Origin: Rotaria socialis
Lineage: Eukaryota; Rotifera; Eurotatoria; Philodinida; Philodinidae
DNA length: 64,000 nucleotides
NCBI GenBank assembly: GCA_905331475.1
Contig: CAJNYU010001832.1
Coordinates: forward strand, 62,001-126,000
Direction: 5' to 3'
In this document: piece after piece, positions 41,903-55,132 of the stretch
Layout of the letters: every line of letters starts with the position of its first letter
How positions within the stretch are numbered: position 1 is the stretch's first letter
Position numbers and translations under genes: made by a program
Notes under the pieces: model-generated
Told to the model about the DNA's origin: nothing
Seen by the model: only the letters and a program-made list of their open reading frames with translations
Database searches by the model: none

Positions 41903-44900
41903 TATCAATGTAAAGAATCCAAAACTAAATCAAATGCGATCTTTTTATTTGAATTTCTTTTAACAAAAAATATTTCTCAGTATAATTCATTTTTATAAAA
42001 ATGCACCTTAGAAAGATTGCCGCGGTGAAACATTCTTATACTTCTTATTCATATAAATATAATAAGCTAAAAAATATAATGCCTTTTGTGAAAATCAATT
42101 GATAACGAACGGATGAACTTCAACATTCAGCCTTTCATATTAGTCGATTTCTATATACATGTATAAGTAAAAGAACAATCATCCATATTTATACTATGGA
42201 TTACATATGAATTTATTAAAGTCAAATGATTAGAATGGTTTACCTAAATTAAAAAATAACGATGGACGTTCATGTTCATATTCATGTTCAGTAAAACTTT
42301 GGTCTTCAGCAACATTTGTTGAAGCACTCAATGATCATCTTCAAACATAGAAAAAACGAAAGATTCTTGTTAGTTATTTTAGAATGACAATATATTTATA
42401 TATTTCCCATCAATCAATTAGTCATTTAGTAAATAATATCAGTCTTTCCTTTTGATTCACTAATCAATAATAGCAAATTAGTTTAGTCATTTAAAATTTA
42501 TTCCTTTTTGTGTACTCAAAAAAAAAGAGTACACTAGTCAGTGTGTCCGGCCGTCCGGCTGTCCGTTTATTCGATAACTCTTCACAATTACATTCGATTG
42601 AGCTGAAATTTTGTGCACAGAATTGTCTTATCAATATCTAGGTCGAGTTCGAAGATGAGAAGGATCCGTCAAGAAATGGCTGAGTTGTCGAAAAAATTGT
42701 CATTTTTGATCAGACCATCCCTGAGGAGGGGTACAGAGATTTTTCAAAAAAACTTTTTTTTCTCAGAATTATCAACAACATATAAAAATCGAGTCAGTTT
42801 TTAACGCTGATTCTAAATCTGATATTAGTTTTGAACTAAGTCATAGCTTTCTAACGAAGCATCGCCTGAAAAACGTCTCAAAATTCACAAAAACTCCATC
42901 CAGAAATCAAATTGTCTAGTTTCTCATGATAATTTTCGTGTTCAGGCATTCTAGAATGACTCATATGTCGCATGCACTTTTTGCAGTACACATAACTCTC
43001 GAATGAAATCCGAAGTTTCCACATTTATTTGCTTTCTAAAAACGATTTATTAATAAACGAAAATATATATTTTTCAATTATTTATTAAACAAGTCAAACG
43101 TGAAAATTCATGGCAGTCTCTTGTTACTTTTTGTTTTGAAGCTAGATAATTATGTTTTTCGAAACGAACAACATAAAGGACTGTTTGATTATTATTGATA
43201 ATCGAATAAAATTATTTAGAACAGTTTTTTTCATAAAAATCATTACAATGGCTTAACATTTTTTCTGTCATCTTCGATGCATTGAGCATTTGCACGTGTG
43301 TATAAATAGCGCGAACATAAGAGAAACATCAATCTATTTTCATGCGCGGAATATTGATACGATCATCTTGACCAAAATTTAGTTTTTATTTTAATATCAG
43401 CTGAAGGGTGTAATATTTGCACGAGCTTTTACGTTCATACATATGTCGAAATATATAATACACACGAGAAGAAATCATGAGAAGCTCTTATTGTTTCAGT
43501 TACAAAAAATAATTGTAAAGTTTATGTTTTTGACTCAAAGTATCGTTTAAGAAAAAAGTGATTAAGCTCTGCTAAAGCTGTTATGCTGCTAAAATTATGT
43601 CATTAACGATGGTTACAAAATTTCATTAGGAAACAATGAAAGTCGATGCTGATACCAATATAAATTAAGACAGTTAACTAAAGAAAAGAAGTTAAAATGA
43701 GAATCGTTATGAATTCTCAAGTTGCCGGTGAAGACGAATTCAGGATATCGAAATATCTTTACGTGAACATATCAACTCTAGAAGGGAAGGAGAGAGAAAA
43801 AATAAGACCATGCGCGTGTCCATCGTTAAAAATTGGAAATACAGTTCTTTGACCAAAGAAGATACGCCCTCGAAAATCAGAAACAAAAAAGAAGAAATCA
43901 GTAAGATTTTTAATAAACAAATTAATGGGTTTTCCGAAGCTCATTTAGAGTTTGAATTTCTCTTCTATTCAATATTATCATATTCTTGATTGATAAAATA
44001 AAAAACGGCATTTTAATCAATACGAAATCTTTTTTTTTGTATACAAGACTACTATCAGAAAACATATATATTCAAAACACTCGTTTGATATGAAACATGT
44101 AGCAGGCAAGGAGATATTGCTTTGAACTTCAGACAAAAAATAGCGATCTTCTTATGAGAGAACAATATATTGAGAAAGCATAAGAACTACCAAGGTAATT
44201 TATAGAAAAAACGCAAGTTGATTTAAAAGCACCCAGTGTCATATTGTAATTATAAAAGACGCACGTTGCTTGAGCTGATATACTTTATTTAAGACAACTT
44301 AAACAGTCCCACTTTACCGAGTAGATTGAGCTACATCACTACTTGATCAATCATATTTTGATATGAAATACTATTATTGTTATTAAATAAAAAGCAATCT
44401 TTAATAGCAGCATATGATGAAAAGTGTATGATAACTAAAAAACAGAAAAGTATTTTGATCAAAATAATTACTAAGCAGTTGTTTTTCAGTTTCATACATC
44501 AGAATTAAATTATTTCAATTTTACCAGAAAAAGAAACTAAATATTCGTAATTATACTAAACAGGTGTGGGCAAAGATGGATCCTAAATATACGAAGTGGA
44601 TATGCTTTTTCATATTAATTCGTTTCCTATAGTAAGACAATCAAAGTTATATAGGTATCGAAATAAAAAAAATGATCGACGAGATATTTTAGATTATTAA
44701 AGGAAAAGCACCACTGGTTGACGGTAAAATAAGGATTCATTTTTGATTGGTTCATTTACTTTATATGAAGTGAACTACTTATTTTCTTACATTTTAGCGC
44801 TGCTGCACCATTCTCAAGTCGATTCTTACTCGTCGATAGAAAAAAATGGCAATAAAGGTCAATGTACATTTATTTTAAACATGGTTAGCGAAAACATTAA

Positions 44901-45351
44901 CACTCATCATACACATACTTTTTTCATTGTTTTTTTATGAAAGAAATTACGCATCAAGATTTTATTCTTTCTTCTCTTTTGGCATTATGATTTCTGTACT
45001 TTTGCTTATAATTAACATCTCGAGTCCTTCTCATTTGTATGACAAGTATGAAAATTTAGGAAATGATTAAAAAACCCAACCCAAACATATGAATAGTATT
45101 GAAGGTGCATAATTCGCTTATTCGTTCGACGAATATGTCGAATTTATCGTTCAGACGGAGTCTATCTTCTTACAGACAAATAAAACAAATACAGCCGGAT
45201 TGTTCTTATTGAACTTGTGATTTAAATCCAGTTCAAAATAATTTGACATCAACAGCGAAATTTGCCATACAAAAACCCACTGAAGTTTTTAGATTAACGC
45301 CATTTTATTATCGTATTTAATAATAATAATAAATAATAGCAAAATATTGAA
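41903..45351. other. Intergenic stretch upstream of PRUNE (-) and ALYREF (+)
   Basis: No supported gene in about 3.4 kb. It contains a repeat-like segment at 42535-42740 (GTCCGGCCGTCCGGCTGTCC, then CGATTGAGCTGAAATTTTG) with a style seen in dispersed animal repeats. A possible minus-strand 5'-UTR exon of PRUNE ends with TTTAATTTAG-GTAAAC near 42243. The remainder is AT-rich and featureless. Confidence 0.45.
42535..42740. repeat. Possible dispersed non-coding repeat
   Basis: Composition shift with tandem TCCGGC-like motifs followed by text lacking coding signal. Termini not found, so this is tentative. Confidence 0.3.
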
Positions 45352-46321
45352 ATGACCGATTCGGACAAACTTGGCCTTGGTCTTGACGATATCATTCGAA
45401 ACGATCGTACAACAAATCGACGTGGTGGCCGAGGTGGTGGTGGTGGTGGTAATCGTGGATTTCGTGCACGAACTGGCCGAGGAAGTGCTAATGGATTTCG
45501 AACACGTGGTGGTGGTGGAATAGTGAGTGATATTTATTAATTTATTTTATTTTATTCATTTGTTTTATTTAGCCTCGAACAACAAATCCGTTAGCAGCCG
45601 GTCGTTGGAAACATGATCTCTATGAAAATAATACAAATCAAAATCGAGAAGTACAACGAACTGCTGGTGTGAATAGTACAACTAAACTACTCATTTCAAA
45701 TCTTGATTTCGGTGTCACTACCAATGATATTGAAGTAAGAATTTATTAATTTCACTTGATTAAAGCTAATTTTCTTCATTGCTATTTTAAGGAATTATTT
45801 GAGGATGTTGGAGCTATACGTATAGCTCGTGTACATTATGATGAAAATGGTCGATCTTTAGGCACAGCTGAAGTTGTATATGAACGCCGTGTTGATGCTG
45901 TTACTGCTCAACAAAAATATAATACTTTGAATCTAGATGGTACGCTATTTTGAGCAAACCTGCCCCCGGGGGGGGGCGNCCCCCCCCCCCCCAACCCCCC
46001 CCCCCCCCCCCCCCCCCAAAAAAAGCACACACCTTTATTTTGGCTTCTTTAGGTCGCCCTATGGACATCAGACTTGTTGGTGGTGTCGATGATAGATCCA
46101 AACTACAGTCCAATCGTTTTACATCAGCTAATGGAGGTAATACTAGAAATCAGCGATTTGGCGGTCGTATGAATAATCAACCAAATGGTGTTCGTGGTAA
46201 TCGTGGACGTGGTGGTAGGCAACAACAAAACGGTTCTGGTGGAAAGAAAGAAGATATTTCAGCTGAAGATCTTGATGCTGAACTTGATGCTTATCGTGCA
46301 GAAACCAAACAAAAAAAATGA
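45352..46321 (+). CDS. ALYREF: ALYREF/THOC4-type mRNA export adaptor
   Basis: TREX-complex adaptor that links spliced mRNA to the NXF1 exporter. Exons 45352-45522, 45573-45734, 45792-45939 and 46053-46321 give 249 residues, close to the family's 250-260. The N-terminal DKLGLGLDDIIR is the UAP56-binding motif, followed by an Arg-Gly-rich region. The RRM (about 85-165) has RNP2 LLISNLDFGV and a degenerate RNP1 with GTAEVVYERR. A second RG-rich region follows, then the C-terminal UAP56-binding helix DISAEDLDAELDAYRA. The third intron contains a C homopolymer and an N at 45979; the coding frame is unaffected because exons on both sides fit. Confidence 0.95.
45963..46017. other. Low-quality G/C homopolymer tract with N
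   Basis: A run of nine Gs, an N at 45979, and long C runs inside an otherwise AT-rich intron of ALYREF. Likely an assembly or polishing artefact, or a hard-to-read homopolymer. Confidence 0.8.
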
Positions 46322-47477
46322 TGACATATACTCGTTTGTGCTCTGTTTTTGTGTTACATGTGAAACTTCAATTTTCATGTATACAGAGATGAGCTGTTTT
46401 GAAAAACATGAAAACCATCATCGGTCTCTTTTTCGTTTCTTTGACTTGTTTTTGTTGTTTGATATGTCATCAATTATATTCGCCCTTTTTTTCTTGTTTT
46501 CATTATCAATGTGTATGCGTGCTCTTGTGTTTTCTTCTTTGTATAATTACTGTGTCAGTCAACCGGTTGTTTAAACCAGAGATTAAGAAAAAGGTTTTTT
46601 TTTGACCATTCGATCACATAAGTAACATGTGAACAAAGAAATATAATTAATGATTCTATTAGTCTTAAAATTTTTTTCGACGTAGATAATGGTCCTGAAA
46701 TAAGATAAGCAAACAAATAGTAAAATTCGCAGAATAGTGTAATGTTGACAGAAATAAACAGAAGCTTCTGCCCCTAGTCGAACTGTATGAAGTCAAATGA
46801 TTCTGATGATGAACGTAATATAATTTTTTCATACTGTGTGTAAATTTGATGACTCCCCACGTGTAAATATGTACATATATATTCAAGATTTATTACCAAT
46901 ACAAAAGATTAATTCATTTACGTGCTAGTTTGTGCTTGACCCAGTCCTCAATAGTTACTGATGTTTTTCAATTGTTATCAGATGGTATAAAATAGAAAGT
47001 TAATCAAATTTATGAGATCTATTATTACTTTTTGAATCGATGGGAAATTTTGACAAGTTCAGGAAGTCCTTGTCGTCTTGCAAGTTCAGTGAAAGCAAAG
47101 CGTCAACAAGCTTTTCCCAAATAGCTCGTGAGAAAAGACTACATTGTTTCACTTCTTCTATGTATGATTGTGTGTTCCTATTATAAGCTTGTTCCACATA
47201 GTCGACTAGGCCGAATCGAATCAGTGTAGTATGTTAACTTTACTGAATATTCTACCATCATCGATAGTATAATGACACATTTATACCATAGTCAATAGGT
47301 GAGCATTGAACTCAATCAGTGTGAACATAGAAAATAATCTACGCCATACATTTCATTTAGCATGCTGGCAATCAGATGATGATTAGTGCTACATTTCTGA
47401 AGTAGTCTTATGAACATTTCTAGACAAATCGGCTAGAAGGAAGATTTTTGTTTACCACTATATATCCATGTTGTTTT
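46322..47477. other. Convergent 3' region between ALYREF and CFAP299
   Basis: Probably mostly 3' UTR of both genes. A 65-codon minus-strand frame at 47000-47197 is not supported by splice context. Confidence 0.5.
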
Positions 47478-48597
47478 TCAGAAGAGAATAACGATTTTTT
47501 TTAACTGTTCACAAAAAAGGAAAAAGAAAATGTTTTCAATATTTACATAGAGAATAATTTGTAAATAACCATCTGTGTTAACACATGTTCTTGTGGTTCC
47601 ATCTCCATAGTTTTTTGATTCTGGATCAACATGAACAATTTTTCTATCATGCTGGCATCGAAATCGTATTCCATTGACATCGGGTAATAAATGAAAATTA
47701 TTCGAATCATTTGATGTAGACATATGTGTATCCCAATTATAAAAGCTTAAATCTGTTGTTAATGGTACAAGTTTATTTTGCCCAATAAAAAATTGTGTGA
47801 AATCGTCGAGTTTTAATCGAGATGCATAATCAATGTATCCTGATATTTCATGACCGACATTGTTTCTATCGCGAATAAAAATAATTGTCAATAAACGGGT
47901 AGTTCGATTAGCTTCTTCACGAGAAGCAAGTGCTTGAGCAAATGGTTCAATAACAGTTAATGAATCACTAATGATTGATATTGGTCCTTGTCGACGAGAT
48001 TGAAGAATAAGTTCAGCATGATATTTTCGTTCTTGAAAATCTTTTCGAGATAGAGCATGGCCAATACCTCGAAATCCTAACTCAACAAATTGTCGTGCTA
48101 TATCACTATCCTTAAGAGTCAAGAGCAAAACCACAAGGCGATCAGTTTTTATTATGTTTACTCATAAGAATAAGCCTTGCCTGTAAATAATTTTGATCTG
48201 CATCAGATATTTGACTATCGAGGAAGGCTTCATATGCTATACAAAAAATTCAATTGATTTTGATTTAAATAAAAGCAACAAGCAGTCAGCCAAGAGAAAC
48301 AACATCTGGTCTGGTTGACATTGATTTAGATAAGAGACATAGATTCTTATTCCGAAGATCTACTTTATTTTCTAAAATAAGTAATAAGTTTACCCAGTCT
48401 CAAAATATCTCGAGTTCATGGTGCTTTCACATATGTTAGTTTTTTTTCTTAGCCTACTAGTAAATTCAGTAACAAAGTCAGGTGCTGCATTTTGAACATC
48501 ATCTATATTAAATTGTCGAGTAGATTTCTAGAAATATGCGATGACAGATATTACAAAGATTATTAACCATATAACTCACACGTCTTGATGCATTCAT
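47478..48597 (-). CDS. CFAP299: Cilia- and flagella-associated protein 299
   Basis: Conserved protein of ciliated eukaryotes (C4orf22 family). Exons 48580-48597, 48458-48527, 48181-48236, 47547-48110 and 47478-47504 total 735 nt, 244 residues (usual about 233). Diagnostic stretches are TYEAFLDSQI, DIARQFVELGFRGIG, TIIFIRDRNNVGHEISGYID, DLSFYNWDT and RDRKI-like HDRKIVHVDP. The intron at 48111-48180 begins with GC (CAG-GCAAGG) rather than GT and ends CTTAAG; the only alternative GT donor nearby creates a stop, so a GC-AG intron is favoured. The last exon codes LKKIVILF and is less certain. It is divergent from UBE3A, with 334 nt between start codons. Presence implies motile cilia. Confidence 0.93.
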
Positions 48598-48931
48598 TGC
48601 TTAATGATTAATTAAAATATCTATACCCGCTATTTTTTTTCCTCAATATTACAAGTAAACGTGCAAACGCCCTCTGTAGAATTTTCCTTTAACGTTTGTG
48701 CTTCCGAATTCGTCAACGTTCGATTGGCATAAATACTGTGTAGCTGTGGTAAAATAGTGGCAAACCAATAGTTAGAATATCTACGTAGTATAGCTCTGAG
48801 AAATTACTGCCAACAGAAAAAACTAACCGAAACAGAAGATCAAATAATTATTGATAAAATATTGTTTTTTAAAACTTATATTCTTCTAGAAATTAAAACA
48901 AACAGGGTCTTTCCATACACAAACAAAATAA
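48598..48931. promoter_or_regulatory. Bidirectional promoter region between CFAP299 and UBE3A
   Basis: 334 nt separating two start codons on opposite strands, so both promoters and 5' UTRs must share it unless leaders extend into neighbouring introns. No TATA box or factor site was assigned. Confidence 0.5.
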
Positions 48932-51900
48932 ATGCCAGCTGGTATAGATTTTGAAAACAGCTTTATTTTTCTGCTTTCCACAAACTATCTTTTTCTTTTA
49001 TCTAGCAGAGAAGATTATTCATCGCTATTTTCATCAATTGATTAGTGGCTGTGGTATAGGAATATTTGATTGCTTTCAATTTTCATTAAATGTTTTCTAA
49101 TCTATAGGAAATCCTCAATGCTCAAATATCTATTGTCGATCAAGTTCTTCATTTAAGTATGATAAAACAATTTTAGAAGATCGAAATCAAGTAGCTGCCG
49201 AAGTTATTCGTCTTAGTTCTGAATATGCACCACTATGTGATGATGTAAATCTAATAGAAGAAAATGAACAAAAGATTAAAATAAATAATTTAACAGAAAA
49301 TAATCTTCAAGAATTAATTAGTCAGTGTGAAAAAACAAATGATTGGAATATATTAGAGAAATCGATGGAGATTATATTCTCCAATAGATTTAATTTATTA
49401 ACTAGCTTTTTAAAAGTAGACTTTACAGAAAATATTTCTAATAAATCAGAATCGTCACCAACAGCAAGTGCTACACCAAAAAGTAATTATTCATTTGTAA
49501 TTCGTAGGATAATTCTTTTTCTTTTCTCATAAATATATTTTAGGCTTTTTTATACATGATCCACGTATAACACTGGATAATGATGAAATAACATTAGATT
49601 TTGATGTCATGAAAAGTACAATGAAACTTTTAAGATCTTATGAAGATCAAATTTCTTCAACAATTCATAAATCATTAGATTTATTATTAAATCAATTACA
49701 ATATGAATTGAAATCAAAACGCAATGAATTTGAAACAGATGCAAATTTTTTTAATCTATTCTTGATTATATTCGAACTACCATATCTTTCCGATCCATTG
49801 TTTCTTTTCGACGTTGCTCGTTTATTTTATTCAATTTTAACGAATTTATCTATTAAAGCACAAGCAAAATTCGTACGGATTTTATCCAAATACACAACGA
49901 ACCTAGATGCTTATGTTGTACATGTACAACAATATATAACTATGCATACGTTACGCTGGTGTGATCGTGTTGGGATTGAAACTAATAGTGAAGAGCTTCT
50001 ATCAAGTGAACCAGGTAATAGAAATGTGCAGTATGAGATACTTTTAAAATTACATAATCATCCAATTAATTGAAATAAATGCAAATATCTAAGAAAATAA
50101 AATCTACATCGAAAAAATTCCTTTCCTGTAGGATCAAATACCAATGTAGATATTTTACTGAACACTTAGACATCTAGACAAAAATCAAAAATTCAACAAA
50201 AGAATTGTTATTTGTTTACGTACAATTATGACAATCTGCATATCGTATATGTATATTGATCTGTTATTACAAACCAGATATTTGACCATTTTTGGGTCCA
50301 TATTATTTTATTTGGTACAGTAGAAGTGTTGACTTCGTTTTCGAAGTACTCTCTATGAACACATATTTCTCAAAATTTTCTGATCTACGTTGAATCCCAT
50401 TAGAAGTTAACTAGCTTTCTTTGAGTCACCGTAAGTGTTCGCGAGGGATGTCTCACGATTAATAAATCGCGTCAGAGATGATATAAAGGGCATCACCAAG
50501 ATCTTAATGAACTTTTCCTATACTGAAAAGCGTTCGAGTTCTTAGTTTATTATCATTTATAGAGCATAGGTCATTCATTGAAAACATACTTCTTTGCTGA
50601 TACTAATTCAACTTTAGAAAATTATTTTTTGAAAAGTAATATACTTGCTGTTCATTCATTTCTCCTAGATTTACTTATTCAATCGTTAGCACAGTGTAAG
50701 TCTATGAGCCATCATAATAGTGATACATAAATTGTTTAAATGCTATAAGAATTATTCTATTAAATTAACGATCGGAGAATGATAAACTGTAAGTGAATGT
50801 TCAGTTTATCGATGCTATTCCAAAACTAAATCTTTACTGGTGATATCGAGAATTTTCATTTAATCTAATTGGCATTCAGTTTAAACAATTCCGATGTATT
50901 TTAATCATATATTTCTACTTATTTTATTAGGAATGAAAGAAGGATTAAATACACTGCGACTACTTTTCTATGCTAATCTTCTCGGTGGACAACGTGATTC
51001 ATCAGAAATCATAGATATTGAACGTAAAAATTATGAAAAAACAGAACGTGAATTAGTCGAACGACGTCAACGACACAACGACACTGATAGTGATACTGAA
51101 CAACAACAACAACAACGAAATGAACAGCAACAATCCGATAGTGAAAATGTTTTAGTAGCTTCTACATCTTCAGCAACACCTGCAACAAGAATAAAAACCC
51201 GTAAAGCAACCAGTGAGATCGAGGATACCGACTCACCCTATGATAATGCTTTACAAATAAAGCTCGATCTTAAACCAAATGAATATCGACGTGGTCAATA
51301 TGCATTTGATATTTTTATTAATGAATATGCCAATGAAAAACTGGAAATAAAAAAAGAATATTTGAACTTTATTCAACAACCAACCAGTTCTATTGAGTTC
51401 TCATTTATTTACTATCCATTTTTTCTCTCAACTATAAATAAAATAGGTAATTTTTATATAAATTTTATTTTCATAAACATTTATTTCCTTTTAGCATTAC
51501 TTAATATCGAGAGTAAAGCACGAATGTATCTTCAACGTCGTTCAATATTTGTTCATAATATATTTAGCTCAGTTCGTTTAAATCCAGTTTTTAAAATCAA
51601 TGTTCGACGTGATCATCTGATTGAAGATGCTCTGATCTCGGTATGTTAGAGTCATCTGTGTTTCATTACACAAATTTTTTCTCTATAGAAGGCAATTTAT
51701 TTTGTCTAGCTCGAATATCAAGGAATTGAACAACCAGAGGAACTAAAAAAACAATTATTTGTCGAATTTGAGGGCGAACAAGGTCACGATGAAGGTATTG
51801 AAAATTTCTTTGAAATATCTTTTTCGTTTGTTATTAATTATTGTATATTGTCTAGGTGGATTGTCGAAAGAATTTTTTCAACTCATCACAGAACAAATTT

Positions 51901-54900
51901 TCAGTCCAGAATACGGTGCGTTGTTGAACAGTAATTTTGTTGCAGCAGCAAGTTTTATCTTCTAAGCTTTTGTTTTTCTTTTCAAAGTTAAATTTAATTG
52001 ATTCTAGGCAATGCTTTCTAGTTAGCAGTTATGGTTGAAAGTGAGAATTGATTTGAACACGTTTGAGTTTTGAATGAAATTTTGTGAAACAGTTTAATCC
52101 TTCTATATTACTTCCTCACGACGTTACTTTGGGGAAAGTACAAAAATAAAGTAAGCAAAAAAGCCTTCGTAATATGTTCACAGCAGTGGCCTTATTCTAA
52201 AATTCTGGAATTTTAGAATAGAGCCACGTCTCATTGGTTGTTTCAATTCATAGTACTTAATAACCAGAAACATTTTTTTCAACAAAAACACTAGATGTCG
52301 TTGTAGTAGTTTTCTTCCAAAAATGTTTTAAATTCCAGTCATTTCAAGAGAGAAACCATTCTTAAAAATAGTTCTTCCATCTGTTCAAGGATTACGAAGA
52401 TCAAGAGATATTGTACTTCGTCAAGCTTAACGTGTATAAACAGATCGACAAAGATGAACCACCTATAAATGTAAATAATTGAACATTGCCAAAAGATGTA
52501 CTTGTTCAGATTCGCATCCGCTCTATTTCGTTTCGTGCTATTTTTTTTCGCTGAATGGTAGTTATGCACTCAGATGACTTTTGCTTAACGGACAAAATAT
52601 GTTTGATAAAGAGTTGATATGAAAGACATCGTCAGTCAGTGAAGACTAGTGAATAAATAACACTCTCAGCTAACTGTTATTTTTCATCAGTTTTCTATGG
52701 CTATTATAAGTTGAAGTTACCAAACGGCGTGCTTTTTGGCTATTTTTGCTATCGAAAGAATTAGTGTATTGTGATTGCGATGTACTGTATTCTTTTGGTC
52801 AGTTCCAAAAATTTAATTTGGGAAAGTATGAATGAAATTTTGTTTTCTTAAACGACATTCAAAAAAACAAGCTATTGATTTTTTATAGTTCGCTGCTTTC
52901 TTGGTCTATCTAAACAAGAATCTAAAGCATATTTTGAATCATCAAACAACTTTTGAGAATCATCATGAATTTATTCTGACAGGTGAAGATACCTGCTAGG
53001 TACAAAAAAAAAGGTGGAAAATACATTGTGTAGAGCATAGTTTTAGAACATAGAATCAGCTGTCAGTCGTATTTCCTTGATCAATCGTTTGAAATTCATC
53101 GAAATAGTATGGCAGTTACTTACATCTGAGTTATTTAGACAAGCAATTAATGATATCTATTAAAAATAAATAGCTATCTAGTTGTAGACTTGCTCTTGCA
53201 TGAATACTATATCTTTCAATGTTGTAATTTTGTGAAGAAAACGCTTTTTTCTTGTCTTCTTAGCTATGTTTATGACAAATGAAGAAACTCGTTGTTTATG
53301 GTTCAATCCATCGGCAGCCGAAGATCTCGATCGTGAATATACATTAATAGGCATGTTATTTGGTTTAGCTATATATAACTCAATTATTCTTGATATACAA
53401 TTTCCACCCATACTTTATCGTAAATTGCTGGGAAAATTTGGTACTTTTGAAGATCTTGCAACTTCACATCCAGTAGGTCGTTTTTTTCATAAGTAATTCT
53501 TAATCAATAAATTTCTATTTATTAGACTAGCTATAAAAGCCTAAAAAGTCTTTTAGCATTTAATGAAAAAGACGAAGGCATGACTGTTGAAGATGCATTT
53601 AGTTTAACATTTCAAGTTGCTATTACTGATGCAATCGGTTCACAATTACTCTTCGATTTAAAAGACGGTGGAGATACAATATCAGTAACAAACGCTAACC
53701 GAGAGGTTATCATTCGAATTTTCTTTTTCCCTTTTCACAATTACCATTTTGAATTCTACCCTTTAGGAATTCGTACAGCTTTACAGTGATCTTTTGTTAA
53801 ACAAAAGTATTCAAAGACAATTTGATCCGTTTTTTCACGGATTTTTATTGGTAACGCACGATAGTTCACTAAGAAAACTATTTCGAGCAGATGAAATCGA
53901 TTTACTTGTTGCTGGCAGTCATGTACTTGATTTTAATCAACTTGCATTAGCTGCAGAATATGATGGTGGCTATTCAAAAGACAGTCCAACAATTAAGTAG
54001 GTCTTTTTATCATTATTTACATAATCTAATCTGTCTATCATTCGTTGCAAGCAATTTATTCGTCACATATAGAGATGCATCTGTTGAGTTCAGCAATGTT
54101 TCCCAACCTTAAATAGTTAGTGCTTTCTCCAGTAGATTTCTAGGTTTTTTTGTTTCTTTTCGATCATCGAATCCAGTCAACTTTACTATCTAATCTTCCA
54201 GTCGACCTTCTGATTTATCGGGACACTTCCAAATGAATTAAGATGTATTATTGATACAATATAATCAATTAATTTTGACATAATTAAATAGAATAAATTC
54301 TTGACTATTTTTTTTGGCTCCAAATCCGAAGCATAACTACATCTTAATTACAAACAGCATTTTTCTCAACTTAAATAAAAATAATAACTATGAAAGTATG
54401 CCAGTTTTAAGAACATGTTTACGTGTTATTAAAATAGTAGATGCATGATAGAATCAATATTGAATTGATTATATCAATCAAATGAGTAGCGGAAAAAACT
54501 GTAACTTTAAACCACTGTTAGTTTCTACGTGTGAATGTCCTTACTTGGATTTAGTACATATCTATATATCTATATGTATATTGATTGATAGTAACACATA
54601 AGATATAATATTTGTTGACATTTATTGCTATCGAAGTTTTTTTTCTTTCTTCCTTTTTTTATTATTTGTCGATGACCTCTTTTGCGAAGAATGTTCAATA
54701 ATCTGTAATTATTTTGTATGATCAAATGACAGTGAAAATCAAGCACAGTTTCATATGTATTTAAAGAAAGTACTTGAATTCTTTGTTTATTTGTTTTAAA
54801 TGTAGAAATTTTTGGACTGTTTTAATGACTTTTACTGATGAACAAAAAAGAAAATTTTTGCGTTTTACCACTGGTAGTGATCGTACTCCGTAAGTTCATT

Positions 54901-55132
54901 CTAGTTTATAATTCTTAAAAAAAAAAGCAAGATGAAAACTTCTCTCTTTAGCATTGGTGGTTTGGCTAGATTAAAACTAATTATATCTCGCAACGGTCCG
55001 GACACTGATCGTTTGCCAACAGCTCATACATGTTTCAATGCGCTTCTCCTTCCTGATTATTCATCAATTGAAAAATTACAAGAAAAACTGTCTATAGCCA
55101 TTGATAATGCCGAAGGATTTGGATTACGTTAA
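48932..55132 (+). CDS. UBE3A: HECT E3 ubiquitin ligase UBE3A (E6AP)
   Basis: Transfers ubiquitin from E2 to substrates through a thioester. Exons: 48932-48941, 49006-49053, 49108-49482, 49544-50014, 50931-51446, 51495-51640, 51710-51794, 51856-51915, 53264-53472, 53526-53705, 53767-53996, 54806-54889, 54952-55132; 2595 nt, 864 residues (human 852-875). The N-terminal AZUL zinc domain keeps its four cysteines (C19, C24, C29, C63). The middle part contains [15 protein letters not shown], then a Gln/Asp/Ser-rich linker. The HECT domain shows [74 protein letters not shown] with catalytic cysteine C832, and ends EGFGLR. A 10-nt first coding exon (M-P-A) is the least certain piece. Introns 4 (916 nt) and 8 (1348 nt) are long for this genome. 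Confidence 0.96.
51447..51494 (+). other. 48-nt stop-free in-frame intron of UBE3A
   Basis: GTAATT..CCTTTTAG, 16 codons without stop. Retention would insert an Ile/Phe/Asn-rich segment between STINKIG and ALLNIES in the conserved region preceding the HECT core. Confidence 0.65.
52186..52227. repeat. Perfect-core hairpin in UBE3A intron 8
   Basis: TATTCTAAAATTC, 2-nt loop, GAATTTTAGAATA: 13-bp perfect arms, extended after a 2-nt mismatch by GTGGC/GCCAC. Total stem about 18 bp. It could be a transposon remnant or a structured RNA. Confidence 0.7.

Noticed and set aside
42243..42330. Exon-like minus-strand stretch as coding 5' extension of PRUNE
   Set aside because: Its open frame leaves the wrong phase for the exon at 41902 and the compatible frame has a stop; at best it is a 5' UTR exon.
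45901..46113. Gly-rich minus-strand frame and Pro-rich plus-strand frame across the poly-C tract
   Set aside because: Created by the homopolymer and N inside an ALYREF intron.
47000..47197. 65-codon minus-strand frame as an extra CFAP299 exon or separate gene
   Set aside because: It does not resemble the CFAP299 C-terminus, and the frame of that gene already closes at 47478.
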